Below are positions 5,799-12,457 of a stretch of DNA of 12,457 nt, one piece after another. Made by a program: the position numbers and the translations under genes. Each line of letters opens with the position of its first letter. Within the stretch, counting starts at the first letter, position 1. This DNA comes from Acidobacteriota bacterium (GTDB taxonomy: Bacteria > Acidobacteriota > Blastocatellia > RBC074): positions 1 through 12,457 of the forward strand of contig JAKEHZ010000296.1 in assembly GCA_022614735.1 (NCBI GenBank). The letters are read 5' to 3'. The notes under the pieces are model-generated. The model searched no databases and was not told where the DNA came from. It worked only from the letters and a program-made list of their open reading frames with translations.

Positions 5799-7097
5799 AT
5801 GCCGCCAATGAACTTTCAATACCAATCGGGTTTCGGCAACGAATTCTCAACTGAAGCGATTGCCGGCTCGTTGCCGAAGGGACAAAACTCCCCGCAGAAA
5901 GCTCCGTTCGCTTTATACGCCGAGCAGTTCAGCGGCTCACCCTTTACTGCTCCGCGAACAACCAATCGACGTTCGTGGCTCTACCGCATTCGCCCATCGG
6001 TCACTCACAAACCGTTCAAACAAATCTCAAACGGTTTGCTCCGCAGCGCACCTTTCAACGAAACAGATGCGACGCCCAATCAATTGCGCTGGGATCCGCT
6101 GCCGATGCCCAAAGAGCAGCTGGATTTTATTGACGGCATTGTCACGATGGCAAGTAATGGTGATGTAGGAATGTGTGTGGGCGCAGGTATTCACATTTAT
6201 ATGGCAAATGCGCCGATGCGCGACCGGTTCTTTTACAACGCCGATGGCGAAATGCTCATTGTGCCCGAGCGGGGGCGGCTGATGATCCACACCGAGCTTG
6301 GGGTGTTGGAAGTTACGCCGGGCGAAATTTGCGTCTTGCACCGTGGTCTGAAATTCAGCGTTGGTCTGCCGGATGGCGAAGCGCGCGGTTACATCTGCGA
6401 AAATTACGGTGCGCATTTTAAATTGCCTGACCTGGGGCTGATTGGCGCAAATGGACTGGCAAATTCCAGGGATTTCCAAATACCAGTCGCGGCCTACGAA
6501 GATCGAGATGGCGATTTTCGTGTCGTCGCGAAATTCCAGGGCAATTTATGGGAAGCTGTGATCGACCATTCGCCCCTTGATGTCGTCGCATGGCATGGCA
6601 ACTATGCGCCTTATAAATACGACCTGGCGAATTACAACGCTGTTAACACGGTTAGTTTCGATCATCCCGACCCATCCATCTTCACCGTGCTCACATCGCC
6701 GTCAGATACTCCGGGCACTGCCAATGTGGATTTCGTTATCTTCCCACCGCGATGGATGGTAGCAGAACATACATTTCGACCTCCCTATTTTCATCGCAAC
6801 GTGATGAGTGAGTTTATGGGCTTAATTTTCGGCCACTATGACGCGAAAGCCGAAGGTTTTGTGCCCGGCGGTGCGAGCCTGCATAATTGCATGTCCGGTC
6901 ACGGGCCGGATGTTGAGGCTTACGAGAAAGCGAGCAATGCCGATCTGAAACCACAGCGTTATGAAAACACGCTGGCTTTTATGTTCGAAACCCGCTTCGT
7001 CATGCGCCCCACAAAATTTGCAATGGAGACAGCATCACTGCAGAAAGATTATCTTGATTGCTGGCAGGGATTGAAGAAACATTTTAAGCAAGGGTAA
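5799..7097 (+). CDS. hmgA: Homogentisate 1,2-dioxygenase
   Basis: A 432-residue non-haem Fe(II) ring-cleaving enzyme that turns homogentisate into maleylacetoacetate. The N terminus carries the family signature YQSGFGNEFSTEA and GQNSPQKAPF. Iron ligands are H332 and E338 in YFHRNVMSEFMG and H368 in SGHGPD; H289 (FDHPDPSIF) corresponds to the catalytic His292 of the human enzyme, with all spacings conserved. Length is normal. The start is uncertain: AAAAAGG (5791-5797) is only 1 base from ATG 5799 but 10 bases from in-frame ATG 5808, which may be the true start and would remove three residues. It follows the TAGCATC palindrome and is joined tightly to the next gene, whose ribosome site lies in its last codons. 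Confidence 0.97.
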   Translation: MPPMNFQYQSGFGNEFSTEAIAGSLPKGQNSPQKAPFALYAEQFSGSPFTAPRTTNRRSWLYRIRPSVTHKPFKQISNGLLRSAPFNETDATPNQLRWDPLPMPKEQLDFIDGIVTMASNGDVGMCVGAGIHIYMANAPMRDRFFYNADGEMLIVPERGRLMIHTELGVLEVTPGEICVLHRGLKFSVGLPDGEARGYICENYGAHFKLPDLGLIGANGLANSRDFQIPVAAYEDRDGDFRVVAKFQGNLWEAVIDHSPLDVVAWHGNYAPYKYDLANYNAVNTVSFDHPDPSIFTVLTSPSDTPGTANVDFVIFPPRWMVAEHTFRPPYFHRNVMSEFMGLIFGHYDAKAEGFVPGGASLHNCMSGHGPDVEAYEKASNADLKPQRYENTLAFMFETRFVMRPTKFAMETASLQKDYLDCWQGLKKHFKQG

Positions 7098-7099
7098 AG

Positions 7100-7993
7100 A
7101 TGGTCCTCTCAATTCAGGATTTACTGACTGGGCTGATTGATTACGCCGGATTGTTCCCACCTGCTGCGCTGGATATGGCTTCGGCGGTTGGAAACTATGC
7201 AACTTATCGCCAGGGTGAGAACGCCAGATTCCTCGGGCGCTTCATTATCCCCGTTTCTGCGCTAGACGAATTCGAGCAGGCAGCAGCGGGTTACTGTGAG
7301 GACGGGTCGGAACACGATACATGGTTGTTGAGCGCGCTTGCGGGCGTCAGTCTCGACTCCGATTTGAAGAAGATAGATAATTTCAATGAATCCATATCGT
7401 TGAGAAGAAAGGCTATCATTGATAGCATAGAAATTAAGGTCGAGCGTCCTGCGGATATCGAGCGAGCAATAAACCTCATACCTGACACGCTCGAGGCTTA
7501 TTTTGAGGTACCAATTGCCGGTGATCCGATTGACTTGATTAAGACCATTGCTGCCACAGGCGCGCGCGCGAAAGTACGAACCGGTGGCGTAACTGCTGAT
7601 GCGTTTCCGTCATCATTTAACCTCGCTCGTTTTATCAAAGCCTGTGCAGATGAAGATGTCCCATTCAAAGCGACTGCCGGATTGCATCATCCCTTGCGTT
7701 CGGTCAACAAGTTGACTTATGAACCAGACAGCGGGATGGCACTGATGCACGGATTCCTGAACGTCTTTCTCGCCGCCGCTTTTGCATACAACGGGATGAG
7801 AGTTGAACAGCTTGTGGAATTGCTCGAAGAAAAATCTCTGGAAGCATTTCAGTTCGACAGCGGTTGCGCTGTTTGGCGCGACCAGATGGTCGTCAGAGGC
7901 CAGTTGCGCAATGCACGCAGTCTATTCGCAATTTCTTTCGGCTCCTGCTCGTTTGATGAGCCGTTTGAGGGTTTGAAAAAAATAGATCTATAG
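7100..7993 (+). CDS. Uncharacterised 297-residue protein in the homogentisate operon
   Basis: I do not recognise a named family. The protein is soluble-looking, with no signal peptide or clear membrane span. Striking segments are IDYAGLFPPA (13-22), a mid-protein AKVRTGG (157-163), KATAGLHHPLR with paired histidines (190-200) and HGFLNVFLAAAFAY (217-230). Alternating strand/helix texture and glycine-rich loops after strands (RTGG, TAGLHH) would suit a TIM-barrel-like enzyme; that is inference. AAGGG (7090-7094) overlaps the end of hmgA and lies 5 bases before the ATG, so it is co-translated with hmgA and very likely belongs to the pathway. It sits between homogentisate dioxygenase and fumarylacetoacetase, where many bacteria have the glutathione-dependent maleylacetoacetate isomerase maiA, yet it shows no GST thioredoxin-fold signature. 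It may supply that step by another route, or be an accessory protein. The stop codon lies inside the following palindrome. Confidence 0.88.
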   Translation: MVLSIQDLLTGLIDYAGLFPPAALDMASAVGNYATYRQGENARFLGRFIIPVSALDEFEQAAAGYCEDGSEHDTWLLSALAGVSLDSDLKKIDNFNESISLRRKAIIDSIEIKVERPADIERAINLIPDTLEAYFEVPIAGDPIDLIKTIAATGARAKVRTGGVTADAFPSSFNLARFIKACADEDVPFKATAGLHHPLRSVNKLTYEPDSGMALMHGFLNVFLAAAFAYNGMRVEQLVELLEEKSLEAFQFDSGCAVWRDQMVVRGQLRNARSLFAISFGSCSFDEPFEGLKKIDL

Positions 7994-8121
7994 CCTTTAA
8001 GAAAAACATTTTTCATTTTTCAATTTATATTTTTCATTTGTCATTGAAAGAGCGCGGTTTTTCAATGACAAATGAAAAATATAAATTGAAAAATGAAAAA
8101 TGTTTTTCTTAAAGGCTATAG
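7988..8121. repeat. Perfect 62-bp inverted repeat with 10-base loop, TTTTTCA-type heptads
   Basis: The arms 7988-8049 and 8060-8121 are exact reverse complements over all 62 bases, around the loop GAGCGCGGTT. Within the left arm five in-phase heptads can be read: TTTTTCA (8009-8015, 8016-8022, 8030-8036), ATTTATA (8023-8029) and TTTGTCA (8037-8043). The left arm includes the last sense codon and stop of the 297-residue gene. The right arm ends 3 bases before the ribosome site of fumarylacetoacetase. This AT-rich stem could separate the two genes' expression, stabilise RNA or extrude as a cruciform. The T-runs are part of the stem, so it is not a standard intrinsic terminator. Confidence 0.95.
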
Positions 8122-8136
8122 CATGAGGGGTTTGCT

Positions 8137-9462
8137 ATGCCCTCCTCGACCAATGAGACTCACAATCCGAATCTGAAAAGCTGGGTCAAATCTGCCAATG
8201 ACCCGAACACGGATTTCCCGATCCAGAATTTGCCGGTGGGGCTTTTCACCAGGAAATACGTCGAAGAATTGCCCCGCATCGGCGTCGCCATCGGCGATCA
8301 GATACTCGATATGTCAGCCGTAACCGATACGATCTGGGAGACGGTCTTTGAGGATATGATCGTCGACGCATGCTCCGTCGAATCGCTCGATTTTCTGATG
8401 ATGCTCGAACCCGAAGAACAATCGGAATTTCGCCGGCGCGTGAACCGGCTGTTGCGGGCAGACAATTTCGGCGATGAACGCTACTTCGCTGAAGGCTGTC
8501 TGGTTTCAATGGATGAAGTCGAAATGCACGTGCCCGTCGAAATCGGCGATTACACAGATTTCTACGCTTCTATTTCTCACGCCACCAACATAGGCAAAAT
8601 GTTCCGCCCCGATCAACCTCTAATGCCGAATTACAAATGGGTTCCCATCGGCTACCACGGACGAGCATCATCAATCGTCATAAGTGGATCACCGATCCGG
8701 CGCCCTTCAGGCCAAACCAAAGCCGACAACACCGAAACGCCTACGTTCGGCCCGAGCGAAAACTTGGACTACGAACTCGAAGTCGGATTCTTCATCGGAT
8801 ACGGCAACGACCAGGGCGAGTCGCTCAAGATAGCCGACGCTGAGGAACACATCTTTGGTTTGTGTCTGGCTAATGACTGGTCAGCGCGCGACATTCAGCG
8901 ATGGGAATATCAGCCTCTGGGGCCATTCTTATCGAAAAGTTTCGCAACAACAATCTCTCCGTGGATAGTCATGAGGGAAGCGTTAGCGCCTTTCCGCGTA
9001 CCGGCATACAAACGACCTCAAGGTGATCCGCAACCTCTGCCTTATCTCGATTCGCTCAAGAATCGAGAGCGCGGCGGTTTCGACATCAAGCTCGAGGTCC
9101 ACCTGTCAACCGAGCAGATGCGTGAAAAAGGAATAGCCCCGCATCGTTTGAGCAGTAGCAACGCCAGAGACCTTTACTGGACATTCGCACAGATGCTCAC
9201 ACACCACACGAGCAACGGATGCAACATGCGTCCTGGCGATCTGATCGCGAGCGGAACAGTATCAGGCACAACCAAAGACAGTTTCGGCTGTTTGCTCGAA
9301 TTGACTTCGCGTGGAACAGAGCCGATTCGATTGCCCGGTGGAGAAGAGCGGAGATTCCTGGAGGACGGCGATGAAGTGATCTTTCGAGGCTACTGTGAGC
9401 GCGACGGATTCAGGCGGATCGGATTTGGCGAATGCCGAGGAATTGTCATGCCTGCCAATTAG
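8137..9462 (+). CDS. fahA: Fumarylacetoacetase
   Basis: A 441-residue hydrolase that splits fumarylacetoacetate into fumarate and acetoacetate, the last step of tyrosine degradation. The catalytic core is clear: D141 (metal) and H148 (base) in YTDFYASISHATNIGKMF, E213 and E215 in LDYELEVGFF, and D247 in ANDWSARDIQRWEY. These match D126, H133, E199, E201 and D233 of mouse FAH with conserved spacing. YHGRASSIV and LSKSFATTISPWIV are also typical. GAGGGG (8125-8130) sits 6 bases before the ATG. The N-terminal 30 residues or so are polar, and their start relative to homologues is less certain. It is the last gene of the operon and converges on the sirtuin gene across a heptad palindrome. Confidence 0.97.
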   Translation: MPSSTNETHNPNLKSWVKSANDPNTDFPIQNLPVGLFTRKYVEELPRIGVAIGDQILDMSAVTDTIWETVFEDMIVDACSVESLDFLMMLEPEEQSEFRRRVNRLLRADNFGDERYFAEGCLVSMDEVEMHVPVEIGDYTDFYASISHATNIGKMFRPDQPLMPNYKWVPIGYHGRASSIVISGSPIRRPSGQTKADNTETPTFGPSENLDYELEVGFFIGYGNDQGESLKIADAEEHIFGLCLANDWSARDIQRWEYQPLGPFLSKSFATTISPWIVMREALAPFRVPAYKRPQGDPQPLPYLDSLKNRERGGFDIKLEVHLSTEQMREKGIAPHRLSSSNARDLYWTFAQMLTHHTSNGCNMRPGDLIASGTVSGTTKDSFGCLLELTSRGTEPIRLPGGEERRFLEDGDEVIFRGYCERDGFRRIGFGECRGIVMPAN

Positions 9463-9468
9463 AAGAGA

Positions 9469-9571
9469 GTTTGATTGCGGATTGCGGATTGCGGATTGCG
9501 GATTTGAAGAGATTTCAGCAATTCAGGTACTGGTTCCCTTTAAATCCGCAATCCGCAATCCGCAATCAAAC
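9469..9571. repeat. Inverted GGATTGC array between convergent genes (locus 3)
   Basis: The left arm 9469-9505 is GTTT, four GATTGCG units and GATTT. The right arm 9542-9571 is its exact reverse complement but with three units, so the arms differ by one heptad. The spacer begins GAAGAGA, as in locus 1. The element starts 7 bases after the fumarylacetoacetase stop and contains the stop codon of the sirtuin gene on the other strand. It is well placed to act as a two-way transcription end between convergent genes. ORFs read through it (IADCGLRIAD-type peptides) are not genes. Confidence 0.94.
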
Positions 9572-10318
9572 GCCTTCCCTTACTCGAATAAGCTCAGGTA
9601 ATGTTTTCCCAATCTCGTCGTTGATAACCAGATCAGCAATGTCGTCCATTGGCGTCGGTGTACGATTGATGATGATCAGCGCAGCGCCACTGCGTTTGGC
9701 TAACTCCGGCAGCGCCGCCGCCGGATAAACAACAAGTGAAGATCCAACTGCCAGGAACACATCACAGTCGCGGGATGCTTCGACGGCCAATTGCATCTCG
9801 CGCGCAGGCATCGCCTGGCCAAACGAGATCGTGGCTGGTTTGAGCACCCCCCCGCACAGATCGCATTCCGGCGCAAGCTCGCCCTCTTCGACTCGTCTCA
9901 CCGCTTCATCCATCGTGATGCGTTCGTTGCAAGTTAAACAAGCAGCCTCAGTCGTCGTGCCATGCAGTTCAATCACCAGGTCGGGGTGAGTGCCCGCGTT
10001 TTGATGGAGACCGTCAATGTTCTGCGTGATCATTGCGCGCAGCTTACCCTGCCGTTCCAGCTCGACGAAGGCCAGATGGCCGGCATTCGGTTTGGCATCG
10101 CGCATCTCGGGCCACATCGCCACTTTCTGCCGCCAGTACTCGATGCGGCCTGCACGGCTGCGGACGAACTCGCTGAATTCGATCATGCGATTGTTGGCCC
10201 AAATGCCGCCTGGACTGCGAAAATCGGGAATGCCGGATTCGGTCGAGATTCCTGCGCCGGTAAATCCGACAATGTGATTCGCTCTTGCGATTAGTTCGAC
10301 AGCTTCGGAGAATTTCAT
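9566..10318 (-). CDS. cobB: SIR2-family NAD-dependent protein deacylase
   Basis: A sirtuin of 250 residues from ATG 10318, which removes acyl groups from lysines using NAD+. Seen: GAGISTESGIPDFRSPGGIW (from residue 21) for NAD binding, TQNIDGLH (98-105), the catalytic histidine H119 in ELHG, four zinc cysteines (C127, C130, C152, C155) and GSSLVVYPAA. The SIRT5/CobB-type YxxR motif for succinyl-lysine is not evident (EYWRQK instead), so deacetylase activity is more likely, as in Thermotoga Sir2. The ORF can be extended to a TTG at 10366 (266 residues), but the extra 16 residues have no sirtuin counterpart, so 10318 is preferred although its ribosome site is weak. The stop codon TGA is contributed by the heptad repeat TTTGATTGCGG. 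A plausible target is K621 of the Acs-like enzyme in this window (inference). Confidence 0.93.
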   Translation of the reverse strand: MKFSEAVELIARANHIVGFTGAGISTESGIPDFRSPGGIWANNRMIEFSEFVRSRAGRIEYWRQKVAMWPEMRDAKPNAGHLAFVELERQGKLRAMITQNIDGLHQNAGTHPDLVIELHGTTTEAACLTCNERITMDEAVRRVEEGELAPECDLCGGVLKPATISFGQAMPAREMQLAVEASRDCDVFLAVGSSLVVYPAAALPELAKRSGAALIIINRTPTPMDDIADLVINDEIGKTLPELIRVREGV

Positions 10319-10411
10319 AGGACTCGTTTTATTTGCTGGTTTGACACCAGCCGACCACTCTGACAATCTGAATTATGACATCTTGATCAATTTACGGTTA
10401 GGAGAAAGTTA
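10319..10411. promoter_or_regulatory. Divergent spacer between sirtuin and aminopeptidase genes
   Basis: This 93-base region should carry start signals for both divergent genes. TTGACA occurs at 10341-10346 on the plus strand, but no good -10 hexamer lies 16-18 bases beyond it. AGGAGA (10400-10405) is the ribosome site of the aminopeptidase, 6 bases before its ATG. No operator-like palindrome stands out. Confidence 0.35.
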
Positions 10412-12328
10412 ATGAAATTACAGCCGGCCCTCATCTGTTTCGCCATTTCTTTCTGCTTATTTGCTATGGCTTGTCAGGACTCATCAAAGGATACCTCGCG
10501 GAAGACACAATCAAATATCGTCATCGCAAAATTAGATGACCCAGGCGATGTTCATTCGTACGCAAATCCCGAGCAGGTGCGCGTGCGCCACGTCGATCTA
10601 GATCTCGAAGTTCTCTTTGATCGCAAAGTGCTGAAAGGCACTTCGACATTGACACTGGATCGTCCACCGACGGGCAATCACCCGCTCAAGCTGGATACGC
10701 GTGATTTAAAGATCAACAAGGCCGAAAGCTCGAATGATGGCACGAACTTTACACCCACTCAATTCAAACTCGGCGAAGCCGACAAAATCCTTGGAGCGCC
10801 GCTCGTTATTCAACTTCCTGCACAAGCTACCAAAGTCCGTGTCGAATACGAAACCAGCCCCAAGGCATCCGGCGTTCAGTGGCTCGAACCCGCGCAGACC
10901 GCTGGCAAGAGTCATCCTTACGTCTTCACGCAATCGCAGGCAATTCACGCGCGCAGTTGGATTCCGCTGCAGGACTCGCCGGGTGTTCGAGTGACTTACG
11001 CGGCGCGAATCCGCACTCCCAAAGAGCTGCGCGCTGTAATGAGCGCCGAGCAGGACCCGAATGCGCCACGGAATGGCGATTACCGCTTCAATATGCCGCA
11101 ACCGATCCCGCCTTACCTGATCGCGCTTGCCGCCGGTGATATCGCTTTCAAACAATTGGGTACGCGCGCTGGCGTTTATACCGAACCTGCGATGCTCGAA
11201 AAAGCTGCGCGCGAGTTTGAGGACACGGAAAAGATGATCCAGGCAACCGAAAAGCTTTATGGGCCATATCGCTGGGGGCGTTACGATATTCTCGTTTTGC
11301 CGCCGAGTTTCCCGATTGGTGGCATGGAAAATCCGCGACTGACCTTCGCCACGCCCACGATTCTTGCGGGAGATAAAAGCCTCGTTTCCCTGATCGCTCA
11401 CGAGCTTGCGCATTCCTGGTCAGGCAACCTGGTGACGAATGCAACGTGGCGTGACTTCTGGCTCAACGAAGGTTTCACCACGTATCTGGAACGTCGTATA
11501 ACCGAGGAGATATATGGACGCCCACGTGAAGAGATGGAAGCTGTGCTGGCGAAACAGGCCGTTGAAAAAGAGTTGGCCGAGTTCGATGACCGGGATGAGA
11601 TTCTCCACATCGATTTGACTGGTCGAGATCCGGACGAAGGCGTTACCCAAGTCCCTTACGAGAAGGGCGCGCTGTTTCTACGCAGCCTCGAAGAGACATT
11701 CGGACGCGAACGGTTCGATCAATTTCTGAAAGGCTATTTCGATCACTTCGCTTTTCAAAGTATCACGACGGCCGATTTCGTCGCTTATCTGAAAAAGAAT
11801 CTGCTCGATGCAAACCCGCAGCTTGCGGCGAGAGTGACGGTAGACGACTGGATTTACAAACCAGGCTTGCCCGCGAGTGCGCCACAACCGAAATCTGACG
11901 CTTTTGCCATAGTCGAGCAGCAGGCGACCGGGTGGCTGCAGGACAAAACTCCGGCAACAAAGCTTCAGACTAAAAACTGGTCAACGCAGGAGTGGTTGCA
12001 TTTCCTCCGATTTTTGCCTGAACAACTGAGCCCGCGGCAGATGCAGGAGCTTGATCGCGCCTTCAAATTGACGAAGACCGGCAACGCAGAAATCGCACAT
12101 CAATGGCTCTTGATAGCCATTCGAAACAAATATGAACCTGCATATCCTCGCCTTGAAGAGTATTTGACCTCAATCGGCAGGCAGAAGCTGATCAAGCCGC
12201 TCTATGAAGAACTGGTGAAGACGCCGGAGGGCCGCGACCGCGCTCTGCAGATCTATCGCAAGGCGCGAGCCGGATATCATCCGATTGCGGTTACTGCGGT
12301 AGATAAGATTGTGAAGTGGGAATTTTGA
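10412..12328 (+). CDS. M1-family aminopeptidase lipoprotein, leukotriene A4 hydrolase type
   Basis: A 638-residue zinc metallopeptidase that removes N-terminal residues from peptides. The first 20 residues form a signal peptide ending FAMA before C21, a fair lipobox, so it is probably a lipid-anchored periplasmic or outer-membrane protein. An N-terminal beta-sandwich domain (about 45-240) is followed by the catalytic domain: substrate motif GGMEN (303-307), zinc site HELAH (330-334) with third ligand E353 (HExxH-x18-E), and Y416 in PYEKGALFL, matching the catalytic Tyr383 of leukotriene A4 hydrolase. The C-terminal helical-repeat domain (about 515-635, including WLHFLRFLPEQLSPRQMQELD) is the LTA4H C-terminal domain. 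A peptide-scavenging role would feed amino acids to the catabolic operon, though it is a separate transcription unit. Its TGA stop overlaps the first base pairs of the downstream heptad array. Confidence 0.94.
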   Translation: MKLQPALICFAISFCLFAMACQDSSKDTSRKTQSNIVIAKLDDPGDVHSYANPEQVRVRHVDLDLEVLFDRKVLKGTSTLTLDRPPTGNHPLKLDTRDLKINKAESSNDGTNFTPTQFKLGEADKILGAPLVIQLPAQATKVRVEYETSPKASGVQWLEPAQTAGKSHPYVFTQSQAIHARSWIPLQDSPGVRVTYAARIRTPKELRAVMSAEQDPNAPRNGDYRFNMPQPIPPYLIALAAGDIAFKQLGTRAGVYTEPAMLEKAAREFEDTEKMIQATEKLYGPYRWGRYDILVLPPSFPIGGMENPRLTFATPTILAGDKSLVSLIAHELAHSWSGNLVTNATWRDFWLNEGFTTYLERRITEEIYGRPREEMEAVLAKQAVEKELAEFDDRDEILHIDLTGRDPDEGVTQVPYEKGALFLRSLEETFGRERFDQFLKGYFDHFAFQSITTADFVAYLKKNLLDANPQLAARVTVDDWIYKPGLPASAPQPKSDAFAIVEQQATGWLQDKTPATKLQTKNWSTQEWLHFLRFLPEQLSPRQMQELDRAFKLTKTGNAEIAHQWLLIAIRNKYEPAYPRLEEYLTSIGRQKLIKPLYEELVKTPEGRDRALQIYRKARAGYHPIAVTAVDKIVKWEF

Positions 12329-12373
12329 TTGCGGATTGCGGATTGCGGATTGCGGATTGCGGATTGCGGATTG
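12327..12373 (+). repeat. Six tandem GATTGCG heptads at the aminopeptidase stop (locus 4)
   Basis: Six exact GATTGCG units (12327-12368) followed by GATTG, the longest heptad run in the window. The run begins within the TGA stop codon of the aminopeptidase (12326-12328). No inverted partner arm is seen before the window ends; a different palindrome begins 2 bases later. Confidence 0.93.
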
Positions 12374-12375
12374 AT

Positions 12376-12457
12376 GTACAGCAACCTTTCCAGGTTGCTG
12401 TTGTTTCGCCAATGGTCACATCAGCGAGTCAACAGCAACCTGGAAAGGTTGCTGTAC
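12376..12457. repeat. Nested palindrome pair (REP/BIME-like) at window end
   Basis: Two 28-base arms (12376-12403 and 12430-12457) are perfect reverse complements around a 26-base spacer. Each arm is itself a hairpin: ACAGCAACCT and AGGTTGCTGT pair over 10 bp around loop TTCC (12378-12401) or GGAA (12432-12455). The structure can fold as two small hairpins or one large one, like paired REP units mobilised by RAYT transposases. The window stops exactly at the arm's end, so the element may continue. Confidence 0.88.

Noticed and set aside
6027..6479. 150-codon minus-strand ORF inside hmgA
   Set aside because: It is antisense to a complete homogentisate dioxygenase, with no start signal or known domain.
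9395..9728. ORFs running through the 9469-9571 repeat, with IADCGLRIAD-like peptides
   Set aside because: They are translations of the tandem heptads in arbitrary frames and overlap the ends of the real fumarylacetoacetase and sirtuin genes.
10341..10346. TTGACA as a -35 promoter box for the aminopeptidase
   Set aside because: There is no acceptable -10 hexamer at 16-18 bases; one hexamer alone is expected by chance.
10706..11413. 235-codon minus-strand ORF
   Set aside because: It is entirely antisense to the aminopeptidase, whose motifs are intact; it is low-complexity and Arg-rich with no domain, a shadow of codon use.
12170..12412. Minus-strand ORF rich in SAIRNPQ repeats
   Set aside because: It is the reverse reading of the heptads plus antisense of the aminopeptidase, with no recognisable domain.

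Overview
The window looks like a chromosomal piece, possibly a whole contig, from a Gram-negative (diderm) bacterium with moderate GC. Encoded families and the heptanucleotide repeats at gene ends suggest Acidobacteriota, perhaps Blastocatellia; that placement is inference, since there is no rRNA or other marker gene. Both window edges lie inside repeats, which fits a contig broken by repeats.

Layout: an Lrp/AsnC regulator (minus, 90-587) is divergent from a plus-strand run of aromatic amino acid catabolism genes: a class IV (BCAT-like) aminotransferase (717-1664); one 961-codon ORF joining an AMP-forming acyl-CoA synthetase to a phenylalanine 4-monooxygenase (1674-4559); 4-hydroxyphenylpyruvate dioxygenase (4582-5673); homogentisate 1,2-dioxygenase (5799-7097); an unrecognised 297-residue protein (7100-7993); and fumarylacetoacetase (8137-9462). 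A SIR2 deacylase (minus, about 9566-10318) converges on fumarylacetoacetase and is divergent from an M1 aminopeptidase lipoprotein (10412-12328).

Together the operon gives Phe -> Tyr -> 4-hydroxyphenylpyruvate -> homogentisate -> maleylacetoacetate -> fumarylacetoacetate -> fumarate + acetoacetate. From the dioxygenases onward, gene order equals pathway order. No recognisable zeta-class GST (maleylacetoacetate isomerase) is present, and the unknown 297-residue gene sits exactly at that step. The AMP-forming synthetase may activate the acetoacetate end product.

The second theme is repeats. Four loci carry tandem GGATTGC heptads, one spacer carries TAGCATC heptads and one carries TTTTTCA-like heptads. 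Most form long inverted repeats starting at or just after a stop codon. In two of them the arms differ by exactly one heptad, which shows that copy number changes. One GGATTGC tract lies inside the synthetase-hydroxylase ORF at the domain junction. Because 7 is not a multiple of 3, its copy number decides whether the two proteins are fused. The window ends in a nested palindrome pair.
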